From Neurospora intermedia (taxonomy: Eukaryota; Ascomycota; Sordariomycetes; Sordariales; Sordariaceae), in NCBI GenBank assembly GCA_037102815.1, contig BTPP01000003.1, positions 248,001 through 312,000 of the forward strand: 64,000 nt of DNA, in the 5' to 3' direction. Below are positions 1 to 12,500 of this stretch, piece after piece (positions within the stretch are counted from its first letter, which is position 1; each line of letters begins with the position of its first letter). A program made the translations under genes and the position numbers. The notes beneath the pieces are model-generated. The model ran no database searches. It was given only the letters and a program-made list of their open reading frames with translations, and was not told the DNA's origin.

Positions 1-1572
1 AGCAGTATGTATGCAGTAGATAGGCTGACCCTTCCGCAGACCACCACGCAGCTTTCTTTCTTCCGACCAAAAAGTCCTTTCTTACTTCTCGTCCTTCACA
101 AGCACCCCTCTTTGATTGTCATTTCGAAAAAGGCGGAGCACATCATCAATCAAACCACAGCCCCGATATATCTTTGCCCCACTTGCTCTTTCAAATCACC
201 GTTTCAAACTCAACACTCGCTGACTCTTCACACTCCCGTCCTTCCCCCTCTCCTCCTCCTCGTCGTCATCATCCTCTCTCTCCCTTGTCGGAACCCTCAC
301 CACCTCTTCTTCCCTCCTTCCCCTTCCGCTTCAATGATGAGGATCTTGGCTTCAGGAAATTCATGGCTGAGGCGCGTTGCTAGAGCATTTTCCACGGTTC
401 CTCCGCCGATGCTTGACATGCGCGGGAGCTTTCAGTACCAACGAATCATATGTTGTTCATGTCCGAGTCCTGTTAGTGGCAATTGCATAATCGTATACTT
501 AACTGTCATCAAATCTGGGTGCTCCCGAGGTCAAGGAGCCCACCGACAACCCAACCCAAAGAACGAGCGTGGACAAAGACCCACGACTGATAACAAAAGC
601 TAGGTGCTTCAGACCTTGTTCAGAGTCGTGAGTGAGAAACGAGGGGGTTTGGGACACGCTTTGTGTACCTACTTATTCTTCCTCGACGCTTTACCGAGTG
701 ACTGACCAAGGGTGAGCCACTTACGCGCATCACTCAAACAGAGTCTTTACCATATGTCTGGTCAAACCACATATACTTGAGAGATTTCCTGATCACTTCC
801 TATTCCATTCCGCTTTCATTCTCCAGCTCGGATTCTGTTCAAACGCTCGAGCTTCTGGGTGCAAAGTCACATTGTCAATCCGTCTGAAGCCATTTTTGGG
901 TTCAATCATGTTGAGACCCTGAAACTAGATAGTTTTTGGTAGTGAAGTAGTAGTAGCGAACTTGCGGATACCTCTATGTACACGATGTTTGTGCGCCCTG
1001 TCTTTGGTACCGCAACAGCGCAGTGAATTAGGATCATTGGAGAGGAGAACGAACGCCATTGGTATCTAGTTGATTAATAGTTCGAACTGTAGACGCGGAC
1101 TGCGTATACATGGTGTTAGATCGAGACTCAGAGTATACAGGAAGAAAAGAAAGCAGCAGGCTCTGTCGCTCGCTGTATCGCAAAAAGAGTGGGAAAATAT
1201 GGGCGAGAATCTCAAAGCATGAGCCATCCAACCATTACCTACTACACCGCTGCAACAACCTCACTACCGCTCAGAAGTAGCCGAAATGGACGTCTCTTAT
1301 TCTTCTTCAAAGCAAGTCTCCCCTTTCTCTTACTCCTTTGCTAAAGCTTTCAAAGAATCGCTGTCATGCTCAGGACGCCCAGCATTGAATGCATTCAAAG
1401 TGGTTCGACAGACGATACGATACCTAAGATGGCCGTTTGAATCCATCAGAGACGGACCCTCCACTAGAAACATAAACGGAGTTCCGCCTCGTCACATCCT
1501 CTTGCTGTGATTGACGACGAAGAATAAGACCCCGTATTAGATGATGATGATGAGGGTAACAATGGCGACGCC
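1..1572. other. Gene-poor stretch at the window edge
   Basis: No coding region can be supported. Positions about 160-340 are strongly pyrimidine-rich, as in fungal promoters and 5' leaders, and end at an ATG near 335 that opens a short unrecognised reading frame. It could be the leader and first exon of an unseen gene, but no domain or convincing splice chain follows. Confidence 0.4.
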
Positions 1573-2028
1573 TCAGCCGCCGCAGGGAGTTGCAGACTCG
1601 CTTCTTCCCACATCGACACCGTTAAAGTTTAATGAAAGCGGTAACGGCTCCTCCAGATCTAGGTTCAGAGGCAGATCATCCAGCTCTACTACCTCTGGTG
1701 ATAACTCATCAATCCATGCCCCTGACTGTGGTAAATTTCTTCCTGGAACACGGAGATCAGTCCAAGGCTGCTCTCGGATATCTTCCTTTAGCCAACACTC
1801 GATGGGGGTCGTTGTCGGCTTGCAACTCCTGTTTCCAACAAGATAGTCATGTAGCTGTTGCTGTTGCTCTTGTAGTAGCTTGGGTTGGGTTTGCGGATGC
1901 TGGTGCTTTTCTCGGGTGGCATCAGAGTACGTGATGATGCTTGGGGCGGTTTCACTTCGATGGTTGAAGCTCCGTTGACCTGGGAGCTTTTTGCTATCCA
2001 TGGAGTGAATGGCGTGTATTGGAGACAT
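1573..2028 (-). CDS. Possible hypothetical protein (151 aa)
   Basis: This is a single open frame of 151 codons. I do not recognise the product. It has a Gln-rich stretch (EQQQQLHDYL), a motif reading PIECWLKEDIREQPW and an acidic, Leu-rich segment (ELDDLPLNLDLEEPLPLSL) near the C-terminus. The mixed composition and few low-complexity runs look more protein-like than most random frames here, but there is no domain, no linked exon and no clear promoter. The opposite strand also carries open frames over the same bases, so chance is a real alternative. It could be an exon of a larger gene whose other parts I did not find. Confidence 0.28.
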   Translation of the reverse strand: MSPIHAIHSMDSKKLPGQRSFNHRSETAPSIITYSDATREKHQHPQTQPKLLQEQQQQLHDYLVGNRSCKPTTTPIECWLKEDIREQPWTDLRVPGRNLPQSGAWIDELSPEVVELDDLPLNLDLEEPLPLSLNFNGVDVGRSESATPCGG

Positions 2029-3779
2029 TATGGCGAGGCCAACGAAGAGACTGCTTGGATATCAGAGATGCGGAGAGCTGAAGGCCTTGCTTGGATGATA
2101 TTAGTGGACAGCAGTTCATGTATGGTTATTGGGGACAGATTGTTGAGTTTCCTACTTGGATTCTGTTTCTCTTCAAATAATTTGTGATGATTGTTTCACT
2201 TGGAAGGTTTTGAAAAAACGACTGCCAGAACGAGGCACCAGTCAGCTACCTCTGGTAACTTTAGGTTGTGATGCTGAGAAAGACGTGAGATCTTTTTATG
2301 TCAGCTCAGATGTCGAGAACTCTCTTTTTTGTTTTTGCCCTACTTCCCATCTCAAGAGTAACCGCAATCCAGACTTTCGTTATCAGCTGTTCAAGGCCAG
2401 GCTAAGATCAACACCTGAAGCCATCCCCTCACGAGGATACGGTACCAACCCTCCCATCCCGGGACCGAGGCCATGCCAGCGAAGCAGTCCCAAGACTCCC
2501 AATTCCCACCCCCCACCTGGTCAAAGTCAGCCTGAGATATTAGTCACTGCATCGATGACGGCTGCCTTCTGTTGTTACAAGCGTCGAGGAGTAGGTAGGT
2601 GAACAACCGATAGTACTTCGATCGATCGCCCCCCACGCCCAGGATTTATGGCAAGATTTGGATTGGGCCCGACGAACTCCAAGTCGGCCACATGAGCGAA
2701 ACGTGGACGGGAGGAGGCAGAAAGCGGAAAAGGCAGCGGCGACTACTAACATAGAGTTGCATCATGTGAAACGAAGGTGAAGTTTTGTCTGATTTCCGAC
2801 AGAACACCGGCACCGCTCACATCGGGGCGATACCTTGACACGTGCCGGTTTCCAATGATTCCATTCAGGAGCGGGACCAGTTGCTTAGGTTGTTGGTGGA
2901 GTAGTAGCCGTAGAGGTACATCTACCGGAGAGGAGGAAGGTCCAGCCAGCAGTTATCTAAGGCACCCAATCCTCGAACTTCCAAGACGTTCGCACTTGCC
3001 TTGATAATCACTCGAACGTATGATGGACGTTCCCTTGGGATCTCTCAACGCCCATACTCCAATTTCGAACTGTTGGCATACACCCCGCCGTCTCTTGTTC
3101 GAGGACTGGAGGTAACCATCACACTGGGGGAGTGAGTATCGACTTCCATCATCGGACTTTTAGTTTGGTTCCATCGAGTCACCTGAAAAGTGGCTGACGC
3201 GGCTTCGTTTCAGTCTCAGGTTGGTGATCACCCGTTCACCCACCCGCATCTATGAAATTCTCCATGAGGTGAGAGATTGCGTGTCTAGTAGGGTTGAGGA
3301 AATGGAAGGCACGAATGGAATGAGAGAGGACATTAAGTTGTGATAATTGACACTTCCTCAACTCAATGGAAATTCAGCGCAGTACTACGAACGCAGACTA
3401 TTCACGGCATTCATCATCAAGCTAGAAGTAGTTAACTTTTCTTCATGAATCTTCAAAGAGTGGTATTATCCATCATAGTATCCTGAACTAACTTCTCTTG
3501 GCTTTGGTGGCTTTCTCCAGACTGCTTCTCATCTCATCGCAACACATCATACGGGAAACTTTCTCCTTTCTCCTTTCCTCTGCCACTTCTCCCCAATTTT
3601 GCCCCATGACCTGACTGTTTAAGATCTCGTCGTCATTTCACACCCCTTTTGTTTTCCATCATCCACGCTCACCACCCCTCAGCATCTCCACTCCCCGACC
3701 CTGTCAACACCCCCGGCACCGGAAACCCATATGCCCGATCATTCACTATCACCACCACACTAGCAATACTGCTCCAATC
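2029..3779. other. Intergenic, no gene seen
   Basis: Short frames on both strands show no family signature and are broken often. The segment 3540-3780 is pyrimidine-rich on the plus strand and lies directly downstream of the minus-strand zinc-finger gene, so part of it is probably that gene's 3' untranslated region. Confidence 0.5.
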
Positions 3780-5177
3780 CTAAATCTTAACATCCATGTG
3801 ATCAAAGAAAGCATCCTTGGAAAGATTAAGTGGAGGTATCGTGAATCGATTTTGTTGTTGTTGTTGTTGTTGCTGCTGCTGCTGCTGTTGTTGTTGTTGA
3901 TCTTGAAGATCTAGTTGGTGTTGCCTATTAGACGTAGCCGTCATGGTCGCGGTGGCGGCAAGTGTGTTCTTGAAAAAGTCGACTGTCGTTGTTGTCGACG
4001 CTGCGTCGGGGGTTTCGTAGATGGTTCCCACAGGCAGGGAGAACTTAAGGCTGTGGGAATGGAGGTGGGAGTATTTGTTTGTTGGTGGGTTGGGAAATTG
4101 GGCTAAGCTGGTGATGGTGGTGGTGGTGGTGGTGGTGGTGGTGGTAAAGGGGAGAGAGAATGATCGTTGTTTTTGGTATGTGGGTTCCTGTTGTGGTTGT
4201 ACTTGGTGTTGCTGCTGTTGTTGGTGGTGTCGGGGTTGAGGGAATCCGGTGTTGCCGCTAGTGGCGCTGTTGCGTCTATCGAACTGCTGCTGCTGCTGCT
4301 GCAGTATCGACTTGTGCCTGAGTGATTCCGTTGATACCGTTGATCGCTTAGGAACAGGTACCCGGATCGCCGTAATAGCCACTCCCTGACGTGACCGAAT
4401 GATAGCCTGATCATGACTTAACCTCGCAAGCCGTCTCGCCTCCTCTCGTCCACCCTTGAAGAATTCCAGCAAATCCTGCAACTTCCCCGGAGCCTGCCCC
4501 TCCAAGAATCCCCGAGCGTGTCCCGTCGTTTGCGCATCCCACCCCAAGATGGGCTGTTCATCGCGTGCCATGTGTCCATACAACTGCGCAAACAACTCCT
4601 TCCATGCTTGGTGGACCACCGGTTGATGAAGTAGGCCGTAGATTACCAGACTATGATTCCAGTGTGCTTTGTTGTGATTATCTTCGTAGTGCTTCGCTAC
4701 ATGGTCGACAAATCGATGACTGGCGCCCATGAACGCCCCGCAGAATCCACAGGCCCACGCCGTCCTCCGTTGCGTAGACCGGACCACTTGCTCAGCGTGA
4801 GGGCAGGTCCTGCACCCGTGTGCGTTCTTGTGATGTTGGTTGAAGGTGTTGGCGTCCCAGAAGATGATGTTACAGTCCGGGCAGGGGTAACGCTTATGTC
4901 GGTCGTGGAATTCGTCCTCGTGCCTCATCCAGTCGACCTTGCTCTGGAAATTGACATTGCAGGGTATGCACCAGTAAGGGCCTTGGGGCTTAGCGGCACC
5001 TTGTTTGTTGATCTTGAATCCTTCAAGGACTGATAGTGCAGTTTTGACTGAAGGCCTTCGACTTATGTCGTATGTGTTCTGGGATGAGACTGAACTCGTT
5101 GAGGTTGCCTCTGATGAGATGCTTGCCCTTCCTGATGACCCCGAACTGGCTGTCGATACGGAGTTGTGACGGCTCAT
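3780..5177 (-). CDS. C2H2 zinc-finger protein with poly-Q tract (465 aa)
   Basis: Probably a nuclear DNA- or RNA-binding protein. It is a single uninterrupted frame of 465 codons. The first 60 residues are Ser/Thr-rich. Three Cys2His2-type fingers follow: C70/C73 with H86/H91, C99/C102 with H115/H120, and C143/C146 with H159/H163. The first two are near-adjacent and the third lies after a short linker. A region at about 175-270 (AWKELFAQLYGHM, GFLEGQAPGKLQDLLEFF) may be a small helical domain. The C-terminal half is low complexity: Gln runs, a Thr run and a 16-Gln tract at about 427-442 encoded by mixed CAA and CAG codons. The start MSRHNSVST is the first ATG of the frame and gives the expected Ser-rich fungal N-terminus. 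I cannot assign an ortholog; many ascomycetes carry similar uncharacterised finger proteins. Confidence 0.85.
   Translation of the reverse strand: MSRHNSVSTASSGSSGRASISSEATSTSSVSSQNTYDISRRPSVKTALSVLEGFKINKQGAAKPQGPYWCIPCNVNFQSKVDWMRHEDEFHDRHKRYPCPDCNIIFWDANTFNQHHKNAHGCRTCPHAEQVVRSTQRRTAWACGFCGAFMGASHRFVDHVAKHYEDNHNKAHWNHSLVIYGLLHQPVVHQAWKELFAQLYGHMARDEQPILGWDAQTTGHARGFLEGQAPGKLQDLLEFFKGGREEARRLARLSHDQAIIRSRQGVAITAIRVPVPKRSTVSTESLRHKSILQQQQQQFDRRNSATSGNTGFPQPRHHQQQQQHQVQPQQEPTYQKQRSFSLPFTTTTTTTTTTITSLAQFPNPPTNKYSHLHSHSLKFSLPVGTIYETPDAASTTTTVDFFKNTLAATATMTATSNRQHQLDLQDQQQQQQQQQQQQQQQQNRFTIPPLNLSKDAFFDHMDVKI
3852..3899 (-). repeat. Trinucleotide repeat encoding 16 Gln
   Basis: Sixteen consecutive in-frame Gln codons (CAA and CAG blocks) lie near the 3' end of the C2H2 gene. 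A second triplet repeat, about ten GGT units on the plus strand at about 4113-4146, encodes its Thr run. Both tracts are likely to vary in length between strains. Confidence 0.9.
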
Positions 5178-6429
5178 GTCGTTTATTGTCGAAGCGTGCT
5201 GCTCCTGCGGTGAGAAAAGAAAAGAATGTGTTGTGTATCACCAGTGTCGAAGGAACTCCTGATTCATGTTAGTCGATGGCAGTGTGGCTGGTTTTAGGGG
5301 CAGGCCGAGTCAACACACCCCCTTATTATAACCCTCAAGAAAGCGGATAAAAGCTCGTCGCGCGATATTCCAGATTTAGTCAGGGTGTCAAGATGTAGTC
5401 GGGCCGCAGCTAGACTGTTGCTTGATGCACGGGGATCAAGATCCGTTGCCTTTGAATGGTTGAACTGCTGGGCCTGCCAGAAAACGCCGTTTCAATAAAA
5501 ACTCGCGGAATGGGTCACTGTGAGAAATGGCGTTTTGCTGTGTTTGATGGGAGTGAAAACAGGACTGCCGATCATGAACGTGAAAACTGGTACCTTCACC
5601 ATACATATGTACATGCGTAGGAGACAAGATTAGAGGAAGCAGGTTCGGCAGACAAGCGCAGGCGCTTCATCCGAGCGGCGCGGGAAGGGAAGGGGATGGG
5701 AGGGGATAAAACAAAAGGTTATACCCCCTTGTTGGTAGCACGAGTAGTAATAAGAGGGACGCGAAAGCAATGGAACGCTGCGGCGAAGATAGTGTACCAG
5801 GCAGGGATGGTAGCGAAAACGAAGAGACTTGGGAGCAAAAGAGCGTGCAATCTCCACGAGACCGTCCAGCGAATTAAAGGCTTGACCTGGACGGAAAGAA
5901 GTGAGACGGCGGCGCGCCCCATTCACGTATTTCGGGTTCTTTTCCATGGTCCATCTCATAAACCTCACGTCCACTGGATGATATGACTCGCTCGACTCAG
6001 GTGAGAGCCCGGCCAAAGATAGATGGAGCATGTGTGCTTGTATGAAAATGAGACCCCGAATGTGCCTCGTCGTCGGCGGTCAGCAATTAAGAAGATGACG
6101 GACGGGAACTGAATGCTGCACTCGTTCTAAAGGTTGTGAAAACGGGAAAACGGGTCGAACAGCTGACGATTATCGTCAGTCTCACCACGTCGAGTTAGAG
6201 CCTTGCTGCGGATTCGAGGCGATGAGCAGAGGACCTGCCGACCTCATAAAGTATACAGATCATTCTGATGCCCGTGCATGTGTCATGTTAACAAGGCGTC
6301 GAGAGGCGTCGCATCTTGACTGGTCCGTCAGAAGCCGAAGAGAGGCAAAATCGATCCAGACGGACGGGAATGAAAGGGTTGAAGATTGGATTGCAGAGCA
6401 TGGGGGACAAGTTCGGCAAGGGTTTAAAA
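5178..6429. other. Intergenic, upstream of the zinc-finger gene and next to the retroelement
   Basis: No gene is supported. The part nearest 5178 should hold the promoter and leader of the minus-strand C2H2 gene. Base composition here is ordinary, and the AT-rich block begins only after the left terminal repeat. Overlapping short frames at 5630-6580 on both strands show no domain. Confidence 0.5.
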
Positions 6430-6561
6430 TGTGATGATTTCTCATTGGTTGAAAGTCGGCTAAAGAGTAGAAAAGAGGATAGGATCCGGAGACCCCCACC
6501 AGCGCTAGCTTAAATAGGTAAAGAGCCGTCAGTTTACGTGATATACAACAAGTGGGTCTCA
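6430..6561 (-). repeat. Left LTR (3' LTR of the element)
   Basis: A 132-bp repeat with TG...CA ends when read on the plus strand. It matches the right copy over its full length with about ten differences, all transitions, as expected from RIP or deamination rather than general decay. The flanking purine-rich tract just inside places it at the 3' end of the minus-strand element. Confidence 0.88.
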
Positions 6562-9500
6562 GCACCCTCCCAACCCTTCTCAAAATAGCTTCGTCCTCGA
6601 AGCCAAACTCCTCTACTATAAGCCCCCGCGTCCTTGGCTTTGAACAGCCTCCACCGGGGCTTCAAGATATAGTAAAACTCCCTCTTCAATATCTATCTCC
6701 GTAGACTACTTCTTTAATTCCTTAAATAATATTATATCGACCTCTTCTATATTTTATAATAAATCTTCTTCTTCAGCCTACTCTATACGCCCCTAATATT
6801 CCTTAATATAATTAATATACAACTTTCTTCTTACCCCTTTCCTATTAATATATTTCACCTTATATAACTACGGCGTTATTACTTCTATTATTACCTACGG
6901 CCCGATTTATATTAGTTTGAACTTTGATTTGGATTTATTACAATTTTATTCCCAAACCTAGTCCCTAATACGAAACTACCTTTTCGGTTCCTTATTACTA
7001 TTTCTCACCGCCTTCGATACGTACCTATCCTCTACCTTCGTTCTCTCCTCCTCCCTATTATTTACAAATACTAATACTCTATCGAAATATTCCCTATCTT
7101 CAATTTATTCTAATTCCTACTCTAAAATTTCATATTACTTTATTATTTCATCTATATATTTAATATATTCTAATTGGAACCCCAATATTACTTTAAATAG
7201 TATTGTACTAATATTTAATACGAACCTTATATTTAATTTATTTATAATAGAAGGCAATACCGCTAGTTAAATATATAATTCTCTCCCCTCCCTTAACGTC
7301 CCTTATTTTTTTAATTAGTTAATAATTAACTTGATATATTTCTTAATTAAACCCGTCGATTTAAGGCTTATTATAGGACCAAATAATATCTCCGTACTAT
7401 AATTCGTAAGGATGGTTTATAATACTTTATTCTTAAAATGTTTTCCGTTGTTTGAATATATTCGTTATAACTATCTTAGGATTGGGAACTAAATATATAA
7501 TAGTATATTAGCTACTACTAATACTATAACTTTTTTTAGCGCTATAGTTAGTACGAAATAAGAAAAGTAATCGACGCCTACTAAAATATATTCTTCCCCT
7601 CCGGCTAACTTTGGTATTAATAGCCCTAAAAAATCAATTCCGAATAGTACTATCGGTTGAAATACTATAATAGTTCTTAGACTTACAATTAATTCTTTCC
7701 TCGAATATTATTAATAAATTTAGCAAGACTAATAATAATTAATAATATCCGCTACTCTTAATAGCTATTAAAACCTCCCTTAAAATTCCTAAAACGTTAT
7801 TTTAGTAGAATAGTATCCGTAGCTGTTATATATTCTACGTAGGATTTATTTATATTCTTTAAAAATTATATATTCCGTTAAGGCTTCGTTAATATTAAAT
7901 TTAAATAGTTTTCCTTCTAGTAGATAAAAACGGGTTACTCTCTTCTTAATTTTTCTTTATTCTAGTTTTTTCTAATATTATAAGCTATTATCCCTAATTA
8001 AAAGCTAAGAAATAATATCCCTATACTATTCTAACCCTCCCGGCTCTAAATATTTTAGATTTATAATATTTTCTTTATTAAAGGAAAATAATAGAGTAAC
8101 GTAATCCGTATTTACTACCATTCTTATTAGGAACTCCCTCTCTAATTCTACTTTAAGAGGATTGTATAACCTTAGTATTAATTGAGAGAGTCTATTAGCA
8201 ATTCTAATAATTTTGTCCGTATTGGGGCGGTAGTAGAAATTAATATTAAATTCCGTTATTATATTAATCTATTTGGAAATCTTGGAGTAAATTAATAACT
8301 TTGTATTTATAGTATCGATAATAGAAGTATAATCGGTATAAATATAAATTAGAAATTCGGACGTCTAAATTATTTATTAAGTTTCTTTTAATATTTTTAC
8401 TACCGCTAATATTTCCCTCTCCGGGTTGCTATAGCGAAATTCTACATCTATTAGGTTCTAAAATATAAAAATATTAATTTTAATATCCTTCTAATACTTC
8501 TTTTCGTCGTATTCTTTTGTAGGATCTTTCTTACTAATTTAGAATATTACTACTCCTATTCCTATCCCGGATATATTTATAGTAATATAAATTCTACGGC
8601 CGTAATCGATTTTAATTAGTATATTGTTTTTAATAGCTTCGTAAATACTTTTTACTACTATTATTTAGGTCTCTCCCTATTCTAATTTATCTCTTCTTAC
8701 TACTTTAATTTGTATTAACTTACTTCCTTTTACTATTTTCTTTAATATTCGGATATAGAAAGCATTATATAATACTCGAATTAAATCTACCCGGCCTAGG
8801 ATATATTTCTATATAAATAGTATAAAATAAATTAATTTTTAAATTTCCTCCTAAGTCTTTAAGGGATCCCTCTCCTATTTATCCGACTATTTCTTAAACT
8901 TTTATTTATATTTTTCAGCTAAGAGTATTTTCCCATTGTAAATATAAAATCCGAGCGTTTTAATATTCCGTATAAAAAACTTTATTTTATCTCCCGCCAA
9001 CGGGATCGGGCCAAAAGTAATATAAAGAAAATATTTTTCTAATAAAAACTATAAGTATATTTAAAAGTCTATACTTACTATATAATAGTTATTAATATAT
9101 ATAGATAGTATACTAACTATATTGGTATTATATCCTAGGATAGACGGTTCTATAGGAAAGTATAATATTTTTTTCCCTTCCCTTTTTAACCTTTAAATTT
9201 CTTCCTCGCTCATTTTTCCGACCTTCGATTCTACCTAGTTGTAATTCGAATTGAAGTCCGTCCTACTATTTTCCTAAAAGCTATTTACCGGGTTCCTATA
9301 TTTATTACAAATTTTTCTATTCGGAATTATTATTCTCGGTAGATAGGCTCTAAAGGCTAAGTCCCCTATTTTAGTATATATTATTATAAAGTTTTTTATT
9401 CCTTGGAACATCCGGTTGTAGAGGAATATTCCGTACAACGTCCTTACCCTAATTGTTTATTAATATCTAAGTTTCATTCCTACGGCCTAATAACCGTTCT

Positions 9501-12500
9501 TTATATCTATCGTTAATATAACTACTATTCGCCTAACGAATAAATTATTTGTACTAACTTCTATATTATAGTAGGGATATACTAATTTAATAGTATTAGT
9601 ATTCACCGGGCGGAAATTATAGACGGTTCGCCGGTCTCCTTTTGTTTTAGCGTTAGATTTAGAAGGATATAATGTATTAGTAGTATAGGGCGAATCCTTA
9701 TAGAAAATTATTTCTATTTTTTCTATCGCCGGGAAAATTCTTTCTACGAATATCCTTATATCCTTTAAGTATCGAATAGGTCGGAAAGTCCAAGGTCGGG
9801 AATATTCTATAAGGTTGATAGTATATTTAATAATTTCCGTTTTAGCTAAATTATTTAGGGATAGCGCGAAGTAATTTTTCTAGGAATAATAAAATCTTTT
9901 TACTAGTTCTACCTTATTTAGAATATTAGCCTATTCCCTAATTATTATACCGTATCTATTCTACTAAATATTAATATTATTTATACTTTCTATTATAAAT
10001 ATACAATTTTATAGGGATTTTAAAATTTTAAAAATATTCCCCTTAGTTTACTAGTTCCCTATATATAACCCTAAAATCGGTACTTCCACCTCTAAAGCTA
10101 AAGATTGGGCTTAAATTTCAATTTCGGATGAGGCCTCCTCTTCGACTTTATTTAAAGTTAATACTAGTAGGCCGTCCCGTATAGCTATATTTTCTATCCA
10201 AAGTTTAAAATTTTTATTTCTAAAATAAGGCCTATTAAAAACTTATACCCCGGAGACTCTAATCGATAGGGCGTTATAATTAACGATATATATCTAGACT
10301 CTATTGACCAATCCGGTTATCCAATCTTATTTATAGGAATTAAAGGCCTATAATATATTAGTATTTATAATATTCTATACTAATATATTTCAATATCTTT
10401 TTATTATTATTTCGTCTCTAGGTTTTTAATATTTAGCCGTTTAAAATATAAATTCGGTCGGGGAGCGTACTTCTAGCAAAATGTTTTTTATAGTTTCTTC
10501 TAAGTTTAGTTTTACAATCTTTACTAGGTCCCCTCCTTCTCTAATCTTCTCGAGGACCGTTAGAAAATATAATTTAATCTTTTTCGATTTTCCTTCGATT
10601 ATTACTAATATCGATTTTTTAGGAATAAAGCTTCGAACTAATAAGGATAGGAGTATCCTCTCTAGCTTTAGGTTAGGATTCTATTTCTTTTGAAGTATCT
10701 TTAACGTAATAGAGAACTTTACTTTATTATTATTATAATAGTAGAGAATATTATTTATATATTTTATAAATATTAATATAATATATTTTATTTTCAAAAA
10801 TATTCCGCCCGTTTATATTAATAATATTGAATTCTCCGGCTCTAGGGCCGGCTCTTTACTTATAAAGGTTTAATTAGTTAGAGCTAATTCTATTAAACTA
10901 TTACTTTTCCCTAATTAGGTAATTGAATAGTAGTCGGTATACCCTCCGCTTTCTTTACTAAACCTATCCTCTCCAAATAAGTATAGAGAATAATAATATT
11001 CTCTAATCCTTCCAAAATCTCTATTATTTTTCTACTCGCTTCTTTTACTTTACTATCTAATACTTCCTTATTATCCTTCGCTATACTTCCTTCAATAATC
11101 TCCCTTTTCTCTACCTTTAATTTAAAGCTCTCTTACTACCCTAATACTAATATTACTAAATCTTTAAACTTCTCCTTTATATAAAATAGAATCTTCTTTA
11201 CTACTCCCTCCCTTCCGTATAATATAATACTTTTCTCTCCTTAATCTTAGATCGCTTTAATTTATAAAAACTATATCTAAAATAAAACAAAATCGTAATA
11301 AGACCCGCTCCTATATATTATAGCTATTATTCTATATATAATTCTACTAATATTCACCTCGACTATTGCCTAATTATTAATTATATTAACCGTATTATTA
11401 GCTAGCGCTACTCTTTATAATTGCGGAAATTTTTTAATCTCTAAACCCAATTTTCTCGCAAACGGGACGCTAATATATTCTATCGTAGCCCCGCTATTTA
11501 ATAAAATAAATAAAAACTTTATACTACAAATTAATCCTTCGATAAAATTAATATTAACCTTCCCGAATTCTTCTATATCCAAACTAAAGTCTACTACCTA
11601 TTTCCGCTATTCGAAATTTATAATATTATATTCGATTGCTTCGAATAGGTATACTCTAACTTACTTCTTCGATAGTTTCTTTAGTCTATTCGTTCTTTGG
11701 GTTACTATAATTAATTTTATAAAGTCCATTCTAATCCTTAGCGCTATATTAAAGAGTTATAGGATATTAACGGGCAGGTTTATATTGGCTAGGATCCTTC
11801 CAATATCGAATAGTTTAATACTATATTCTTCTAAGCCTTTAATATACGATCGTATACACCTTATTCTAAGGATTTCTTCGGCCTTCTCCAAAATCTCTTT
11901 AGCTTATTAGCCTATCTCTCTAATAATATCCCTAATAATTTAAGCTAGGGGGTTAAAAAATTCCTTTAACGTCTCTACTAGTTTTATTATAAGGGGTAAT
12001 AGGTGTAACTATACTATAGCTAAACTATCCTCTCTAATAACGATTAATTCTACCGTACTCGCTTTTATAATTAATTATAATAACGGTCCCTTCTTCTATT
12101 ATAATTATTTAGAAATTCTTAATATCAGGTCTAAAGTCTTTTCTCGCTATTTCTCTTCTCGTATTACTAGTAATACTACTTCGAGAGCTTCTACAAAATC
12201 TCTAGGAAGCTTATCCTTAGTAAAAATATTTCTTATATTAATATTTATTTCTTCGGCGGCAGTATCGTACTAAAAGGATTCCGCCTATTTTTCTCTCTCT
12301 TTTATTTTATTTAAAGCGTTTTCTACGATTACCGCTAAGTTTTAGGCTATTCTTTCTTTTAATTTCCAAAGTAGGTTATTATATAAATTATTAAATATTC
12401 GAACGTTTATTATAATATTTCTTTCAACTATAGTTGTAAATTTTCGTAATATTTTTTCCCGCTCTATTCTCAACGTCTCTATTCCTTCGCTTCTTACCCT

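Noticed and set aside
7-603. A 198-codon plus-strand frame at the window start
   Set aside because: It is mostly translated pyrimidine-rich DNA (Pro/Leu/Ser runs) with no domain; more likely promoter or leader.
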